Shown here: positions 53,404 through 64,000 of the stretch, in pieces | Numbering within the stretch: position 1 is the stretch's first letter | Layout: each line of letters starts with the position of its first letter | Assembly: GCF_017948405.1 (NCBI RefSeq) | Contig: NZ_CP072844.1 | Location: forward strand, 868,001 to 932,000 | Origin: Psychrosphaera aestuarii | Lineage (GTDB): Bacteria > Pseudomonadota > Gammaproteobacteria > Enterobacterales > Alteromonadaceae | Length of the DNA stretch: 64,000 bases | Reading direction: 5' to 3' | Made by a program: the position numbers and the translations under genes | Notes under the pieces: model-generated | Database searches by the model: none | Told to the model about the DNA's origin: nothing | What the model saw: only the letters and a program-made list of their open reading frames with translations

Positions 53404-55320
53404 TTAAATTTTAAATGTTTTCACAATAGCGTCTAATTCTTTCGACATGTTGCTAACTTGTTTTGTTATCTCTAAGGCGAGTTCGGCATTTTCCAATGAA
53501 GAGTTTGCCAGTTCATCTATCTTGGTGGTGTTTTTATTGATTTCATCAGACACATAAGACTGCTCTTCAACTGCGGTAGCAATTTGATAATTCATATCAC
53601 GAATATCGGTAACGGAGCCTTTAACCGTTTGGATTGAGGACTCTGTAGATTTAGTTAATGCAACGCCACTTTCCGCTTGTTTGCGGCTATCGTCAATCAC
53701 GCTAACGGCCTCTTTTACCCTAGTTTGTAAACTAGAGATCATTGAATTAATTTCTTCTGTTGAAGCTTGAGTTCGACTTGCAAGAGTACGAACTTCATCT
53801 GCAACAACGGCAAAACCTCGTCCTTGTTCGCCGGCCCGGGCTGCCTCAATTGCTGCATTTAAAGCAAGTAGGTTAGTTTGTTCGGCAATACCCCTAATCA
53901 CATCTAAAACCGCTCCAATATTATTACTTTCGGTATTTACCAGAGAAATGACATCTGTGGCGTTGGATATTTGGGCAACGAGTTTGTCAATGGCATCAAC
54001 GGTGTCCGACAAAAGTTCCAAGCTATGTGTCGATTCTTGCTCCGCTTTATCAGCTGACTTAGCTGCGCTATTACCGCTGTTAGAGACTTCGTGTATGGTA
54101 CTTGTCATTTCTGTAATTGCAGTAGCGACGGATGTTATTTCATCTCGCTGATTTGCGGTATCCAAATTGATTTTATCCATCATTTGGTTGACCTCGTCGA
54201 CTGAACGATTAAGGGCGCTGCTTGATGTACTAACATTTGATATTGCACTTCGTACTTTTTCAGCAAAATTATTAAAAGCCTTTGCAAGCCGAGCAAACTC
54301 ATTATCGCCTACGACATTTAAACGTTTAGTTAAATCGCCATCTCCGTCGGCAATTTCAGTCATAGCCGTTACTGCGTCATTAAGTGGCCTTGAAATCATG
54401 ATGGATATCCAATACGCAAACGTTAATCCAATGGCAAAGACAAACAAACTTATGATGAGTTTGTCTCGTTTAGCTGTGTTAATTTGCGTTACATAATCTG
54501 ACCGATCCATGATCAACTCAATAACCCCAATTGAACTGCCAGCGTAGTCTGTGACTTTACCTGCATATAGAGCAAAGGTACTGTCGCCGGCTGATATTGT
54601 TGATGAGTTTGACAACGTTAAAGCGCTATTGAGCTCGGACGTTGTTAGGTAACGAGAGTTTGAGCTACTTGCGATTATATTTAGCTGGTTATCCTGCTTG
54701 GCATAAATATTAACGTCGACACCATATTTATCTTTTATTCGGGTGACAAAGCTGTTGTCCAGCGCCATACCAAACTCAACACTACCAATATGTTGGCCTT
54801 GAAAATTAACAGGAACAACACCTCGAATGCCTAAACCTGCTTTGCCGACTTCAATACCACTGACCGATTTTTTTGAGTTGTTAACGTCTACCACGGTATT
54901 TCTAAAACTACTTAGGTCATCACCGAATTTGTCTACTTTGTGCAATCGTAAAAATGAGGTCGCAGGCGGCGTGTGAAATTGAAACTGTTTAACGCCATAC
55001 TGATCTTTTGCAATTGAAAAAAACGGCATATTTAGCGAGGTTAATTGTTCTCTGTTCTTATTGGAAAAGGCTTGTTGAATGGGAGCAAAATTGGCAACTG
55101 AATAGGCAAGAGAGGTGGCGAGTCTACCTTCGGCTTCAATCTCTGAAAGTACCGCTCTATATAACTGCGATAGTTCCCTTTTTTCAGCCTGATTCGACAT
55201 AGTCGTTAATGAACTAAAAGTAGATATAGCAAAGGTTATAGTGACTAATAAAATGATAATTGCGAAAGCACCAAGCAACAGACTTCTCATGCTCAACGAG
55301 TACAGAATGTTTTTAGTCAT
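53404..55320 (-). CDS. Methyl-accepting chemotaxis protein with periplasmic Cache-like sensor
   Basis: A 638-residue transmembrane chemoreceptor: helix at about 12-33, a 240-residue periplasmic domain with the double-Cache/4HB-like features ([23 protein letters not shown]), a second helix at about 287-305, a HAMP domain ([27 protein letters not shown]) and the signalling tip [27 protein letters not shown]. No C-terminal CheR/B tether is apparent. The ligand is unknown. Its upstream region contains an inverted MraZ-type box (see 55457). Confidence 0.93.
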   Translation of the reverse strand: MTKNILYSLSMRSLLLGAFAIIILLVTITFAISTFSSLTTMSNQAEKRELSQLYRAVLSEIEAEGRLATSLAYSVANFAPIQQAFSNKNREQLTSLNMPFFSIAKDQYGVKQFQFHTPPATSFLRLHKVDKFGDDLSSFRNTVVDVNNSKKSVSGIEVGKAGLGIRGVVPVNFQGQHIGSVEFGMALDNSFVTRIKDKYGVDVNIYAKQDNQLNIIASSSNSRYLTTSELNSALTLSNSSTISAGDSTFALYAGKVTDYAGSSIGVIELIMDRSDYVTQINTAKRDKLIISLFVFAIGLTFAYWISIMISRPLNDAVTAMTEIADGDGDLTKRLNVVGDNEFARLAKAFNNFAEKVRSAISNVSTSSSALNRSVDEVNQMMDKINLDTANQRDEITSVATAITEMTSTIHEVSNSGNSAAKSADKAEQESTHSLELLSDTVDAIDKLVAQISNATDVISLVNTESNNIGAVLDVIRGIAEQTNLLALNAAIEAARAGEQGRGFAVVADEVRTLASRTQASTEEINSMISSLQTRVKEAVSVIDDSRKQAESGVALTKSTESSIQTVKGSVTDIRDMNYQIATAVEEQSYVSDEINKNTTKIDELANSSLENAELALEITKQVSNMSKELDAIVKTFKI

Positions 55321-55456
55321 ATACCTTCCTTAAAAGTTCTTCGAACCAACGTTTATTAAAACTCTAGCAGAAAATATTAATTTGGCTCGAATAAGGGGTT
55401 GAGAACATAAAACTCCTTCGTCGGGGAAGAAAATTGTGATTATTTAAACTATTTAA

Positions 55457-55471
55457 CCCACAATTTCCCAC
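55457..55471 (-). promoter_or_regulatory. Inverted second MraZ-type box
   Basis: On the minus strand this reads GTGGGAAATTGTGGG, identical to the plus-strand copy at 55580-55594 within the mraZ promoter. It contains two TGGG repeats ten bases apart and points toward the chemoreceptor gene 137 bases away. Confidence 0.7.
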
Positions 55472-55541
55472 ATTATTCAGTGTGTTATTTTTTACGTTTA
55501 TTTTATTGGCTTTGGCCGGCAAAAACTTGCCGTATATTTGC

Positions 55542-55571
55542 TTGACAATGCGTTGATCTGGAGCCTAAACT
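55542..55571 (+). promoter_or_regulatory. Promoter of the mraZ division cluster
   Basis: TTGACA at 55542-55547 and TAAACT at 55566-55571 are 18 bases apart. The expected transcription start, near 55578, falls at the edge of the MraZ boxes. Confidence 0.75.
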
Positions 55572-55580
55572 GTGAACTAG

Positions 55581-55605
55581 TGGGAAATTGTGGGATATAT
55601 TGGTA
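55581..55605 (+). promoter_or_regulatory. MraZ-binding boxes (autoregulation)
   Basis: TGGGA, TGGGA and TGGTA begin at 55581, 55591 and 55601, an exact 10-base period. TGGGN repeats with 5-base gaps are the established MraZ operator upstream of mraZ in enterobacteria. Position just after the promoter implies repression of the whole cluster by MraZ. Confidence 0.85.
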
Positions 55606-55656
55606 CGCAGTCCCAAATTTGAACAGTGGAAATAACAACCACAATATGGAGCGATC

Positions 55657-56115
55657 ATGTTTCGCGGTGCAAATACCTTATCTTTGGACAGTAAAGGACG
55701 GTTATCGATTCCAACTCGATATCGTGAGCTTTTGCTGTCTGAATCAGAAGGGAAAATGGTTTGTACAGTCGATTTGCACCAGCCTTGTTTATTGTTATAC
55801 CCCTTGGTTGAATGGGAAGACATCGAATTTAAATTACGCCAGCTTTCTTCAATGAACCCTCATGAACGTCGTGTTCAACGTGTATTACTTGGTAATGCAC
55901 ATGAAGTTGATATGGATAAATCTGGGCGAATTCTAGTGCCATCACAGTTACGTCAACACGCCCAGTTACAAAAATCCATCGTATTAACAGGCCAACTTAA
56001 TAAGTTCGAAATGTGGTCTGAAGAACAGTGGACTGCGCAAATGGCAGAAGATATTGCCACTGAATTAGAAGGCGACTTTGAGCTTTCTGACCGACTTAAA
56101 GAATTTTCATTTTAA
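55657..56115 (+). CDS. mraZ: Transcriptional regulator MraZ
   Basis: AbrB-fold regulator that represses its own division/cell-wall operon. The 152-residue protein has two tandem SpoVT/AbrB-like units with the conserved [13 protein letters not shown] (about 11-23) and [13 protein letters not shown] (about 87-99). Normal length. It is followed 33 bases later by rsmH. Confidence 0.97.
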   Translation: MFRGANTLSLDSKGRLSIPTRYRELLLSESEGKMVCTVDLHQPCLLLYPLVEWEDIEFKLRQLSSMNPHERRVQRVLLGNAHEVDMDKSGRILVPSQLRQHAQLQKSIVLTGQLNKFEMWSEEQWTAQMAEDIATELEGDFELSDRLKEFSF

Positions 56116-56148
56116 TAACAACTTAAACACGAGAGAACGGCAGCAAAT

Positions 56149-57084
56149 ATGACAGAACACGTATCGGTATTATTAACAGAATCTATTGATGGCTTGAATA
56201 TTAAGCCGGATGGGATTTATATCGATTGTACGTTTGGTCGAGGTGGTCATTCTTCTCATGTATTAGCTAAGTTGTCGCAAGCTGGACGTTTAATCGCTAT
56301 CGATCGTGATCCAACGGCAATTGAGGCTGCAAAGCGATTTGCCGATAACCCAAGCTTTACCATAGAACATACTCCGTTTTCAGAATTATTGGCTGTTGCC
56401 CAAAAACACGATGTTGTAGGTAAAGTAGACGGTATTTTGATGGACTTAGGAGTGTCTTCGCCGCAGCTAGATGAAGCTGACCGAGGCTTTAGCTTTATGA
56501 AACCGGGTCCACTTGATATGCGCATGGATTACACCAAAGGAATTTCTGCGGCAGATTGGTTAGCCAAAGCCGAAGAAGACGACATCGTATTCGCATTAAA
56601 AACATACGGTGAAGAAAAATTTGCCAAACGTGTTGCACGTAAAATCATTGCAACACGAGAAGAATCGCCGATTCTTACGACAACCGATTTAGCTAATTTA
56701 GTGGCTGCAACTGTACCGAAAAGCAAGGCAGAGAAGAAACACCCTGCTACTCGCACCTTCCAGGGAATAAGAATATATATAAATAGCGAGTTAGTAGAGA
56801 TTGAACGTGCGTTAGATGCGTCGTTAGAAGTCTTGAAGCCTGCCGGTCGACTGTCAGTGATTAGCTTTCATTCTTTAGAAGATAGAATTGTTAAGCAATT
56901 CATTCGTAAGCAAAGCCAAGGTAAACAAGTACCTAGAGGTTTGCCTATGACGGAAGAAGAGCTAAACAAAGGAATAAAAATGAAGCCGATTGGTAAAGCA
57001 ATAAAACCATCGGAACAAGAGATAGCTAGTAATAGCCGTGCGCGCAGCTCCGTCCTTAGAATCGCTGAAAGATTATCAACATGA
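56149..57084 (+). CDS. rsmH: 16S rRNA m4C1402 methyltransferase RsmH
   Basis: SAM-dependent methyltransferase (also called MraW). The 311-residue protein shows the RsmH opening [13 protein letters not shown], the SAM-binding [30 protein letters not shown] and [12 protein letters not shown]. The stop overlaps the ftsL start by four bases. Confidence 0.97.
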   Translation: MTEHVSVLLTESIDGLNIKPDGIYIDCTFGRGGHSSHVLAKLSQAGRLIAIDRDPTAIEAAKRFADNPSFTIEHTPFSELLAVAQKHDVVGKVDGILMDLGVSSPQLDEADRGFSFMKPGPLDMRMDYTKGISAADWLAKAEEDDIVFALKTYGEEKFAKRVARKIIATREESPILTTTDLANLVAATVPKSKAEKKHPATRTFQGIRIYINSELVEIERALDASLEVLKPAGRLSVISFHSLEDRIVKQFIRKQSQGKQVPRGLPMTEEELNKGIKMKPIGKAIKPSEQEIASNSRARSSVLRIAERLST

Positions 57085-57410
57085 ACATAACAATAAAAAA
57101 TGTCGTTGATACTCAATTAGCGCGGTATATTTTAAGCGACTTACGTAAGCATAAACTTACAGTGGGGCTTCTGCTGCTCAATGTTATCGCTGCGGTTGCA
57201 GTGGTGCACTGGGCACAGTTAAATAGGCAAATGGTCATTCAACAAGATGTATTGTTGCAACAACGTGACGATATTGATCTTCGTTGGCGCCATTTGTTAT
57301 TAGAGCAAAGAGCTCTGGCTGAACATAGCCGAGTTGAAAATATTGCTCGTGAACGCTTAGAGATGGAACGCCCAACATCAGATCAAGAGGTGGTAGTTAC
57401 GTTGCCATGA
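57081..57410 (+). CDS. ftsL: Cell division protein FtsL
   Basis: A 109-residue bitopic divisome protein with a short cytoplasmic tail, a membrane helix at about 27-46 ([20 protein letters not shown]) and a periplasmic Leu-zipper-like coiled coil ([21 protein letters not shown]). It bridges FtsB/FtsQ to FtsI/FtsW. Sequence is poorly conserved across the family; position between rsmH and ftsI settles the call. Confidence 0.93.
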   Translation: MNITIKNVVDTQLARYILSDLRKHKLTVGLLLLNVIAAVAVVHWAQLNRQMVIQQDVLLQQRDDIDLRWRHLLLEQRALAEHSRVENIARERLEMERPTSDQEVVVTLP

Positions 57411-59248
57411 AGGACTGGTTGAATAATAAAAATAAAAAAACAACAACCAAACGTAGCACCAAAAAAGGGGCCCAAGCCAAGTCGGGCCTAAAATCTGGGA
57501 AACAAACCCAACAAGCCAAACAATTAACTAAGCCAAGTGTAAATCGTTGGCGCTTTCAGTTCGTCATTTCGTTTTTAGTTTTAGTCTTTAGCTCTGTAAT
57601 TGGACGAGCGGCCTACCTGCAAATAATTCAACCTGAGAAGCTTATCCTAGAGGGCGATAAGCGTACCGTTCGAGTGAAAGAGTCATCGGTTCAGCGTGGC
57701 ATGATCACCGACCGCAACGGTGTAGAACTTGCGGTTAGTGTTCCTGTACAAACGATTTGGGCTGACCCTAAGCGCGTATTAGAGTATCCAGAGTTTGAAA
57801 CCGACGTGCGTTGGAAAGCGCTGGCTAAAGTACTTCAAATGGAAGAGCACGAATTATTAGCTAGGATCACCAACAACCAAGACAAACGTTTTATCTACTT
57901 AAAACGCAAAACAAACCCTGTTGTAGCTGATTATGTTCAGCAACTTAGAATTCCAGGTGTGCGATTACGAGAAGAATCGAAACGTTATTACCCAGCTGGC
58001 GAAATTACAGCACACGTAGTGGGCTTTACAAACATAGATGGCAAAGGCATAGAGGGTGTTGAACTTCGCCATAATGACTGGATGGTTGGTACGCCGGGTA
58101 AACGTAAAATAATTAAAGATGCAAAAGGCCGAGAAATTGAGGTTATTGAAGAAGAGCAAGGGTCAGAACCACAAAATATCGCCTTAACTATCGACCAACG
58201 AATTCAGTCAGCTGTTTATCAAGAGCTTAAAAAAGCAGTGCAAACTTATGAAGCCGCCTCGGGTAGCGCTATTGTAGTTGATATTGAAACGGCTGAAGTG
58301 TTAGCGATGGTAAATAGTCCTTCATTTAATCCAAACAATCGCATGAATGTTTCTATGCACCGTTTTCGCAATCGAGCCATTACCGATACGTTTGAGCCAG
58401 GATCAACAATGAAGCCAATTTCGGTACTTAATGCTTTGGAATATGGCTCATTCGGAACACTTGATTTAGTCGACACGTCACCGGGATACATGCGAATAGG
58501 TGGCCGTCGTATTTCAGATCCGCGTAACCGCGGCATGCTCAGTTTGGCGGATGTCTTAAAATACTCTTCTAATATGGGCTCAACTAAATTAGCGTTATCA
58601 ACACCAAAAGAGTCATTTTTAGGATTGTTTTATAAAATGGGCTTGGTTGACAGTAGCGGTGTTGACTTAGTGGGTGAAAGTACTGGTTTATTTAACGATA
58701 GACGTCGTTGGTCAGACTCTGAGATTGCAAGCTTGTCGTTTGGTTATGGGATATCGGTGACAGCCGCTCAGCTAGCTCGAATGTACACAACCATTGGTGC
58801 AGGAGGCTTAAGTCGACCGCTGTCGATTATTAAAACAGATATTGAAAAACCATCAGAACGAATTGTTGCAGAAGACGTTGCTTATAATGTATTGGAGATG
58901 ATGGAAAGTGTCATTTCTGAGGAAGGTTCAGGTAAAAACGCTATGGTGAAAGGGTATCGTGTAGCAGGTAAAACGGGTACAAGCCAAAAAGCAACCGCAG
59001 GTGGATACGGACACGATTATGTTAATACTTTTGCTGGAATAGGTCCGGTTTCCGATCCAAAAATTGCCGTTGTTGTTGTGTTGAACGATCCTAAAGGCGA
59101 CTATTATTATGGTGGTGAAACCGCTGCCCCTACTTTTGGTAAAATAATGCGACAAACGCTACGCATTTTAAATGTAGCACCAGATGCAATCGGCGATAAA
59201 AAAATACAATTAGCAGACATTAGGCGAAAGAATGATGACGTTAACTGA
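57407..59248 (+). CDS. ftsI: Septal peptidoglycan transpeptidase FtsI (PBP3)
   Basis: Divisome transpeptidase that crosslinks septal peptidoglycan; beta-lactam target. The 613-residue protein has a long basic cytoplasmic tail (about 45 residues), a membrane helix at about 50-70, the PBP dimerisation domain (RGMITDRNGVELAVSV) and the transpeptidase motifs STMK (nucleophile Ser333), SSN (387-389) and KTGT (522-525). Overlaps ftsL by four bases and murE by 17. Confidence 0.97.
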   Translation: MKDWLNNKNKKTTTKRSTKKGAQAKSGLKSGKQTQQAKQLTKPSVNRWRFQFVISFLVLVFSSVIGRAAYLQIIQPEKLILEGDKRTVRVKESSVQRGMITDRNGVELAVSVPVQTIWADPKRVLEYPEFETDVRWKALAKVLQMEEHELLARITNNQDKRFIYLKRKTNPVVADYVQQLRIPGVRLREESKRYYPAGEITAHVVGFTNIDGKGIEGVELRHNDWMVGTPGKRKIIKDAKGREIEVIEEEQGSEPQNIALTIDQRIQSAVYQELKKAVQTYEAASGSAIVVDIETAEVLAMVNSPSFNPNNRMNVSMHRFRNRAITDTFEPGSTMKPISVLNALEYGSFGTLDLVDTSPGYMRIGGRRISDPRNRGMLSLADVLKYSSNMGSTKLALSTPKESFLGLFYKMGLVDSSGVDLVGESTGLFNDRRRWSDSEIASLSFGYGISVTAAQLARMYTTIGAGGLSRPLSIIKTDIEKPSERIVAEDVAYNVLEMMESVISEEGSGKNAMVKGYRVAGKTGTSQKATAGGYGHDYVNTFAGIGPVSDPKIAVVVVLNDPKGDYYYGGETAAPTFGKIMRQTLRILNVAPDAIGDKKIQLADIRRKNDDVN

Positions 59249-60836
59249 CGAGCACGACATCATTAAAGAGTTGCAACGACATCTCTTAAATAATGTTGAT
59301 AAAAATCAAAACCCTAATAAAGCATCGCATCAGTCGATGCTTTCTCGTCGTTTAACACAAGACAGTAGACAGGTTGCCGAGGGTGACATTTTTGTCGCTT
59401 TAACCGGTCATGACCTAAACGGCGCTGACTATATTGATAAGGCAATTGCTCAAGGAGCAAGCGCTGTGTTAGTCGATAGTGCGTGTCAGATGCCAGCTAA
59501 AATCAATGAACTTTCCTCGCAAGCACTCGTTATTACAGTACCCAAGCTTCGACAAAAGTTAGCAGTATTGTGCAAAAGTTTCTATTTTGGCGAACAGCAA
59601 CCTTTACCGGTTATCGGTATTACCGGTACAAATGGTAAGACTTCGATAAGCCATTTATTAGCGCAATTAGCAGACTTAGCTTCAGGTGGCGATGCTAATC
59701 CGAGCTTGTCGAAAAAAAGCTGTGCAGTTATTGGGACTATGGGCTCTGGTCATATAAATAATTTAACACCGAGTGCCAATACAACTCCGGGTATAACCGA
59801 TGTATACAAATTGCTGGCGGCGTTTGCTAATGACAAAGCCTATGAATATCGTGCTGTTGCAATGGAGGTTTCGTCACACGCGTTGGCTCAAGAGCGCGTA
59901 TCTGGACTTGAATTTGAAACAGCCGTTTTTACCAATTTGACTCACGAACATTTAGATTATCACGGTAGCATGGAGCAGTACTTTGATGAAAAAGCTAAAT
60001 TGTTTATTGATTATCGCCCCAACAATGCAGTTATTAACGTTGACGATAGCTACGGGCTAAGACTTAGCAGCATGCTACACGAGTCGACAAGAGTGGTTGC
60101 ATATGGTCAGTCTCAACATGTGTTGGCGTTTAACGAATATGTCTTTATCAAACAGGTCGATTGCCATAGTTACGGTTTACAACTTCAAATCGAATGGCAA
60201 CTGGGTGGTCTAAAAGAATCTACAGAACTTAATTTGCCGTTGTATGGTGAGTTTAATGCAGAAAACATTGCCGCAGTGTTCGCTACAGCAATGCTTTGTG
60301 GTTGGACTTTAGACGCTGCCGCATTTTCCAAATTAAAACCAGTTCCAGGCCGGTTAGAATTATACGTAGAGCCAGAACAGCCTATCGCGATTGTTGATTA
60401 TGCACATACACCTGATGCGCTTGAAGCATCACTTAAAGCAGTAATTCGCCATTTGTCTGGTCAACTATATCTTGTATTTGGCTGTGGTGGAGACCGAGAT
60501 GCATCTAAACGCCCGTTAATGGCTGAAGTGGCTGAAAAGTATTCAAACGAGATAATTGTCACTAATGATAACCCTAGAACTGAAAGCCAAGAGCATATTG
60601 TTAATGATATTATGGCCGGTTTTAAAGCGCCGCAAAACGTAACGGTAGAATACGATAGAAAACGTGCGATTGAATTAGCTGTGTCTCGTGCTGGATATGG
60701 CGATGCGGTTTTAATAGCGGGCAAAGGGCATGAAGATTACCAAATAATTGGTACTCAAAAAATAAATTATGATGAACGTGCTTTTACAGCAGGTTTAATG
60801 GCAAGTCGCTCATGCGCAAGCCGGGTACAAGGGTAA
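59232..60836 (+). CDS. murE: UDP-MurNAc-tripeptide synthetase MurE
   Basis: Adds meso-diaminopimelate to UDP-MurNAc-L-Ala-D-Glu. The 534-residue protein has the N-terminal UDP-binding domain (TQDSRQVAEGDIFVAL), the ATP loop GITGTNGKTS near 135, NLTHEHLDYHGSMEQYFDEK (carbamylated-Lys region) and the DAP-specific DNPRTE near 446. It starts inside the end of ftsI. The first 30 residues are a slightly long, poorly conserved extension. Confidence 0.97.
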   Translation: MMTLTDEHDIIKELQRHLLNNVDKNQNPNKASHQSMLSRRLTQDSRQVAEGDIFVALTGHDLNGADYIDKAIAQGASAVLVDSACQMPAKINELSSQALVITVPKLRQKLAVLCKSFYFGEQQPLPVIGITGTNGKTSISHLLAQLADLASGGDANPSLSKKSCAVIGTMGSGHINNLTPSANTTPGITDVYKLLAAFANDKAYEYRAVAMEVSSHALAQERVSGLEFETAVFTNLTHEHLDYHGSMEQYFDEKAKLFIDYRPNNAVINVDDSYGLRLSSMLHESTRVVAYGQSQHVLAFNEYVFIKQVDCHSYGLQLQIEWQLGGLKESTELNLPLYGEFNAENIAAVFATAMLCGWTLDAAAFSKLKPVPGRLELYVEPEQPIAIVDYAHTPDALEASLKAVIRHLSGQLYLVFGCGGDRDASKRPLMAEVAEKYSNEIIVTNDNPRTESQEHIVNDIMAGFKAPQNVTVEYDRKRAIELAVSRAGYGDAVLIAGKGHEDYQIIGTQKINYDERAFTAGLMASRSCASRVQG

Positions 60837-60839
60837 ATT

Positions 60840-62297
60840 ATGATAAACGCAGACTTACAATGGGTAAGCAATGTTCTTGGTGTCGCGCCCTCAGGTGTGC
60901 CAAATGTTGATTTAACCGCGCCAATAGGTGAAATATCAACGGACAGTCGTGCAATACAAAGCGGCCAAGTATTCTTAGCATTAAAAGGTCCAAACTTTGA
61001 CGGGTCTAAGTTTGTAGAACAAGTTAAACAAAAATGCGCAATTGCGGTAATTGTTGAGCGTCCTGTCGATACTGATATTGTTCAGTTTGTGGTTGAGGAT
61101 ACGCTTATCGCGCTTGGTAAATTAGGCCAAGCTGTGGCGAGAGCGGTAGACCCGAAAATTATTGCTATTACCGGTAGCGTTGGAAAAACGTCGGTCAAAG
61201 AAATGTGCGCAGCCATTATGTCTAGAAAAGGCAAAGTGCTTGCAACCGATGGTAATTTTAATAACCAGATTGGCGTCCCTTTAACCTTGTTACGCCTAGA
61301 GAAACAACATCAATATGCGGTGGTTGAGCTTGGCGCGAATCACATTGGTGAAATTGCTTACACTACGGGATTAACGCAGCCTCACGTCGCTATTTTAAAT
61401 AATGTGGCAGAAGCGCATTTAGAAGGTTTTGGCGACATCTTTGGTGTCGTTCAAGCTAAAGGCGAAATATTCACAGGTTTACAAGCAAATGGTTTAGCGA
61501 TTGTAAATGGTGATTCTGAACATAAGTCTTTTTGGCTTAGCAAGTTAGCGACTCAGTTTAATACTACGCCGGGTAAAGTTGTTGAATTTGGTTTTGGCGA
61601 AGAGATTCAAAATGCCAGCAACGGAATTACTGCAAATAACATTCAGCTAAATAGTGCCGGTTGCGCCACGTTCACTATGGTGTACCAAGGTCAGTCCGTC
61701 GACATCGAGTTAACATTGCCAGGTCAGCACAATGTAAAAAATGCATTGGCCGCGGCCGCAGCTTGTATTGAGTTGGGCGCAACACTTGAAGACGTGCAAC
61801 AAGGCTTGACTCAAATGGTCATGGTACAAGGCCGAGTAAATTTAAAGCCAGTAAGCGATCGTTTATTGGTTATTGATGATACTTATAATGCGAATGTGCA
61901 ATCGGTCAAAGCGGCTATTGATTTATTAGCGAGTTACCAAGGCAAGCAAGTGCTTGTGTTAGGTGATATGGCTGAGCTCGGACACGAGTCTACCAAGCTT
62001 CATACTGAAGTTGGTGAGTATGCACTTAACAAAGGAATCGATTTGTTATGTTCGTTTGGCGTGTTAAGTCAAAGTGCATCAAGTGTTTTACAAGCTGAAG
62101 GTAAAGGTACGCATTTTTCTTCAAAGCAAGCACTTACGGAAAGTATTAATACTTACATAAAACAGCAACTAGAACTTCAACCTAGTAGTAATGTAACGGT
62201 TTTAGTAAAAGGCTCTCGTAGCGCCAAAATGGAATTAGTGGTCGAGCAAGTTATTACCGATAACCAACAAAATAATAAGGCAGAACCATCATGCTAG
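60840..62297 (+). CDS. murF: UDP-MurNAc-tripeptide:D-Ala-D-Ala ligase MurF
   Basis: Completes the UDP-MurNAc-pentapeptide. The 485-residue protein shows [18 protein letters not shown], the ATP loop [13 protein letters not shown] near 113, [10 protein letters not shown] and the C-terminal [15 protein letters not shown] and VLGDMAELG blocks. It starts three bases after the murE stop and overlaps mraY by seven bases. Confidence 0.97.
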   Translation: MINADLQWVSNVLGVAPSGVPNVDLTAPIGEISTDSRAIQSGQVFLALKGPNFDGSKFVEQVKQKCAIAVIVERPVDTDIVQFVVEDTLIALGKLGQAVARAVDPKIIAITGSVGKTSVKEMCAAIMSRKGKVLATDGNFNNQIGVPLTLLRLEKQHQYAVVELGANHIGEIAYTTGLTQPHVAILNNVAEAHLEGFGDIFGVVQAKGEIFTGLQANGLAIVNGDSEHKSFWLSKLATQFNTTPGKVVEFGFGEEIQNASNGITANNIQLNSAGCATFTMVYQGQSVDIELTLPGQHNVKNALAAAAACIELGATLEDVQQGLTQMVMVQGRVNLKPVSDRLLVIDDTYNANVQSVKAAIDLLASYQGKQVLVLGDMAELGHESTKLHTEVGEYALNKGIDLLCSFGVLSQSASSVLQAEGKGTHFSSKQALTESINTYIKQQLELQPSSNVTVLVKGSRSAKMELVVEQVITDNQQNNKAEPSC

Positions 62298-63373
62298 TTT
62301 GGTTAGCAGAATATTTAACTCAATTTCACTCCGGCTTTAATGTCTTTTCTTATCTCACCTTTCGAGCAATTTTGAGTGTATTAACGGCGATGGGGTTGTC
62401 TTTGTACTTTGGTCCAAAATTAATTCGTCGCTTACAGTTAATGCAAATTGGTCAAACCGTTCGTGATGATGGTCCTGAAAGTCACTTTAGTAAAGCTGGT
62501 ACGCCAACAATGGGTGGCATTTTAATATTAGCGAGCATTGTTGTGAGCACCCTTTTATGGGCGGATCTTGGCAATAAGTACGTTTGGGTAGTATTAACGG
62601 TTGTTGTTGGCTACGGCATTGTTGGTTTTGTAGATGACTACCGCAAAGTGATTCGAAAAGACAGCAAAGGTTTGATTGCACGTTGGAAGTATTTTTGGCA
62701 ATCGGTGATCGCCATTGGCGTTGCAGGATACTTGTACGCGACAGCGCAAAGTCCGGAAGAAACGGCTCTATTAGTACCATTTTTCAAAGACATTATGCCG
62801 CAGTTAGGCATGATGTACTTGCTTGTTGTTTACTTTACGTTAGTAGGAACAAGTAACGCGGTAAATTTAACCGATGGGTTAGACGGTTTAGCTATTGTAC
62901 CTACGGTAATGGTTGCTGGGGCGTTGGCGCTGTTTGCTTATGTAACCAGTAACGTGAATTTTTCGGACTATCTTAATATTCCTTATATTCCGCTAGCAGA
63001 TGAACTAACGGTAGTTTGTACTGCGATAGTGGGAGCTGGCCTTGGCTTTTTGTGGTTCAACACTTATCCGGCACAAGTGTTTATGGGTGATGTAGGCTCA
63101 TTAGCTTTAGGTGGAGCGTTAGGCATTATTGCGGTTTTAGTTCGTCAAGAGTTGGTCTTAATTATTATGGGTGGCGTGTTTGTGATGGAAACGCTATCAG
63201 TTATTTTACAGGTCGGTTCATACAAACTACGTGGTGAGCGTGTATTCAAAATGGCGCCAATTCATCATCACTACGAGCTAAGTGGCTGGCCTGAGCCAAG
63301 AGTTATCGTCCGTTTTTGGATTATATCGCTAGTCTTGGTTTTAGTTGGTATTGCAACGTTGAAGTTGCGTTAA
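62291..63373 (+). CDS. mraY: Phospho-MurNAc-pentapeptide translocase MraY
   Basis: Ten-helix inner-membrane enzyme that makes lipid I on undecaprenyl phosphate. The 360-residue protein shows the conserved [16 protein letters not shown] (catalytic Asp pair), [10 protein letters not shown] and the C-terminal [15 protein letters not shown]. Normal length. Followed 22 bases later by murD. Confidence 0.97.
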   Translation: MLVWLAEYLTQFHSGFNVFSYLTFRAILSVLTAMGLSLYFGPKLIRRLQLMQIGQTVRDDGPESHFSKAGTPTMGGILILASIVVSTLLWADLGNKYVWVVLTVVVGYGIVGFVDDYRKVIRKDSKGLIARWKYFWQSVIAIGVAGYLYATAQSPEETALLVPFFKDIMPQLGMMYLLVVYFTLVGTSNAVNLTDGLDGLAIVPTVMVAGALALFAYVTSNVNFSDYLNIPYIPLADELTVVCTAIVGAGLGFLWFNTYPAQVFMGDVGSLALGGALGIIAVLVRQELVLIIMGGVFVMETLSVILQVGSYKLRGERVFKMAPIHHHYELSGWPEPRVIVRFWIISLVLVLVGIATLKLR

Positions 63374-63395
63374 GACTAATTTAATTGGATAAACA

Positions 63396-64000
63396 ATGTT
63401 ATATAAAGCGCAAATATTAGATCAGTTAAAACAGCACAAGGTAGCTTTGTTTGGCCTTGGTATAACTGGCATGTCGATGTTGCGCTTTTTGCTATCTCAG
63501 AATATATCTCCTGACGTTTTTGATACCCAACAAGTGCCACCAGAACATGCGCAACAGCATGAGCTATTGGGGCAAGTTACAACGTATTTTGGACCATTGG
63601 CAAACGATCAATTTGAGCAATACGATTATGTTTTAATTAGCCCGGGCATAAGTTTGAGTCTGCCGGCAATCGTCCAAGCCAAAGCAAAGGGGGTTCAGGT
63701 CTTTTGTGATATTGAATTGTTTGCTCAGGTTAATACAAAACCCGTATTGGCTGTAACAGGCTCGAACGGTAAATCGACAGTGGTTGCTTGGCTTACTGAC
63801 TTTTTAAATCGAGTAGGTAAAAAGGCTGTGGTATGCGGTAACTTCGGGGTGCCGGTGCTCGATGTGATCAATGAAGACGTTGATGCTTTTGTTATTGAGT
63901 TGTCGAGTTTTCAGCTAGATACAACGGAAAGTTTGGTTTGTGAGGCTGGCTGTGTATTGAACGTGTCACCTGATCATTTGGACAGGTATGATAGTTTTGC
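63396..64000 (+). CDS. murD: UDP-MurNAc-L-alanine:D-glutamate ligase MurD, cut by window edge
   Basis: Adds D-Glu to UDP-MurNAc-L-Ala. The first 201 residues are present: the Rossmann-type N-terminus KVALFGLGITGMSML, SPGISLSLPAI, the ATP loop VTGSNGKSTVVAW near 118, NFGVPVLDV and VIELSSFQLDTTE. The frame is open at the right edge. The start ATG at 63396 follows a weak TTGGATAA site. The dcw order is as in other gammaproteobacteria. Confidence 0.95.
   Translation, partial: MLYKAQILDQLKQHKVALFGLGITGMSMLRFLLSQNISPDVFDTQQVPPEHAQQHELLGQVTTYFGPLANDQFEQYDYVLISPGISLSLPAIVQAKAKGVQVFCDIELFAQVNTKPVLAVTGSNGKSTVVAWLTDFLNRVGKKAVVCGNFGVPVLDVINEDVDAFVIELSSFQLDTTESLVCEAGCVLNVSPDHLDRYDSF

Noticed and set aside
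55538..55855. 105-codon frame overlapping mraZ in another phase
   Set aside because: It crosses the MraZ boxes and the mraZ start; mraZ itself is clearly the coding frame.

Overview
The window is chromosomal DNA of a marine-type gammaproteobacterium, most likely an alteromonad (order Alteromonadales). The evidence is the conserved blocks era-recO-pdxJ-acpS, fldB / xerD-dsbC-recJ and the mraZ-rsmH-ftsL-ftsI-murE-murF-mraY-murD division cluster, together with families common in that order (S46 dipeptidyl peptidase, DUF3034, DUF3570, DUF3081, HEXXH protease with internal repeats of the DUF4953/5117 type). No rRNA, tRNA or CRISPR array is visible.

Layout: 1-2.8 kb holds the end of era, then recO, pdxJ and acpS. 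From 3,741 to 23,300 lies a 19.5-kb integrative island that has cut a patatin-like phospholipase gene in two: the 3' part is at 2,804-3,748 and the 5' part at 23,293-23,411. The halves rejoin in frame across a shared 8-bp core. The island encodes a large serine recombinase and, one base behind it, a complete diverged copy of the gene it destroyed. It then carries an HUH relaxase-like protein, a plasmid-type Rep with two 16-bp iteron-like repeats, a promoter with operator dyads driving three small unknown genes, a type I restriction-modification locus with two extra genes between hsdS and hsdR, and a convergent HEPN/DUF262 pair. It looks like an integrative, probably mobilizable, plasmid-like defence island.

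From 23.5 to 38.5 kb: S46 peptidase, an ABC ATPase/permease pair with a His-rich loop, recJ-dsbC-xerD facing away from fldB, a CadC-like membrane regulator, a parvulin, a lipoprotein truncated globin with DUF3034, and a secreted endonuclease I with duplicated C-terminal repeats. The nuclease is preceded by a structured leader ending in an intrinsic terminator.

From 38.6 to 45.6 kb one apparent operon encodes a TlpA-like thioredoxin, a DUF4266 lipoprotein, DUF3570 (with an ApbE-type flavinylation-like motif), ApbE, a two-component system, a cupredoxin, an FTR1-like membrane protein and a small predicted outer-membrane protein. This suggests an envelope metal/flavin redox function. Then come an NhaD-type antiporter, a phosphoethanolamine transferase, an RHS remnant, a glycerophosphodiesterase, a GNAT enzyme, a zinc protease and a chemoreceptor. 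The division/cell-wall cluster runs off the right edge inside murD; its promoter carries MraZ boxes plus an unexpected inverted copy upstream.
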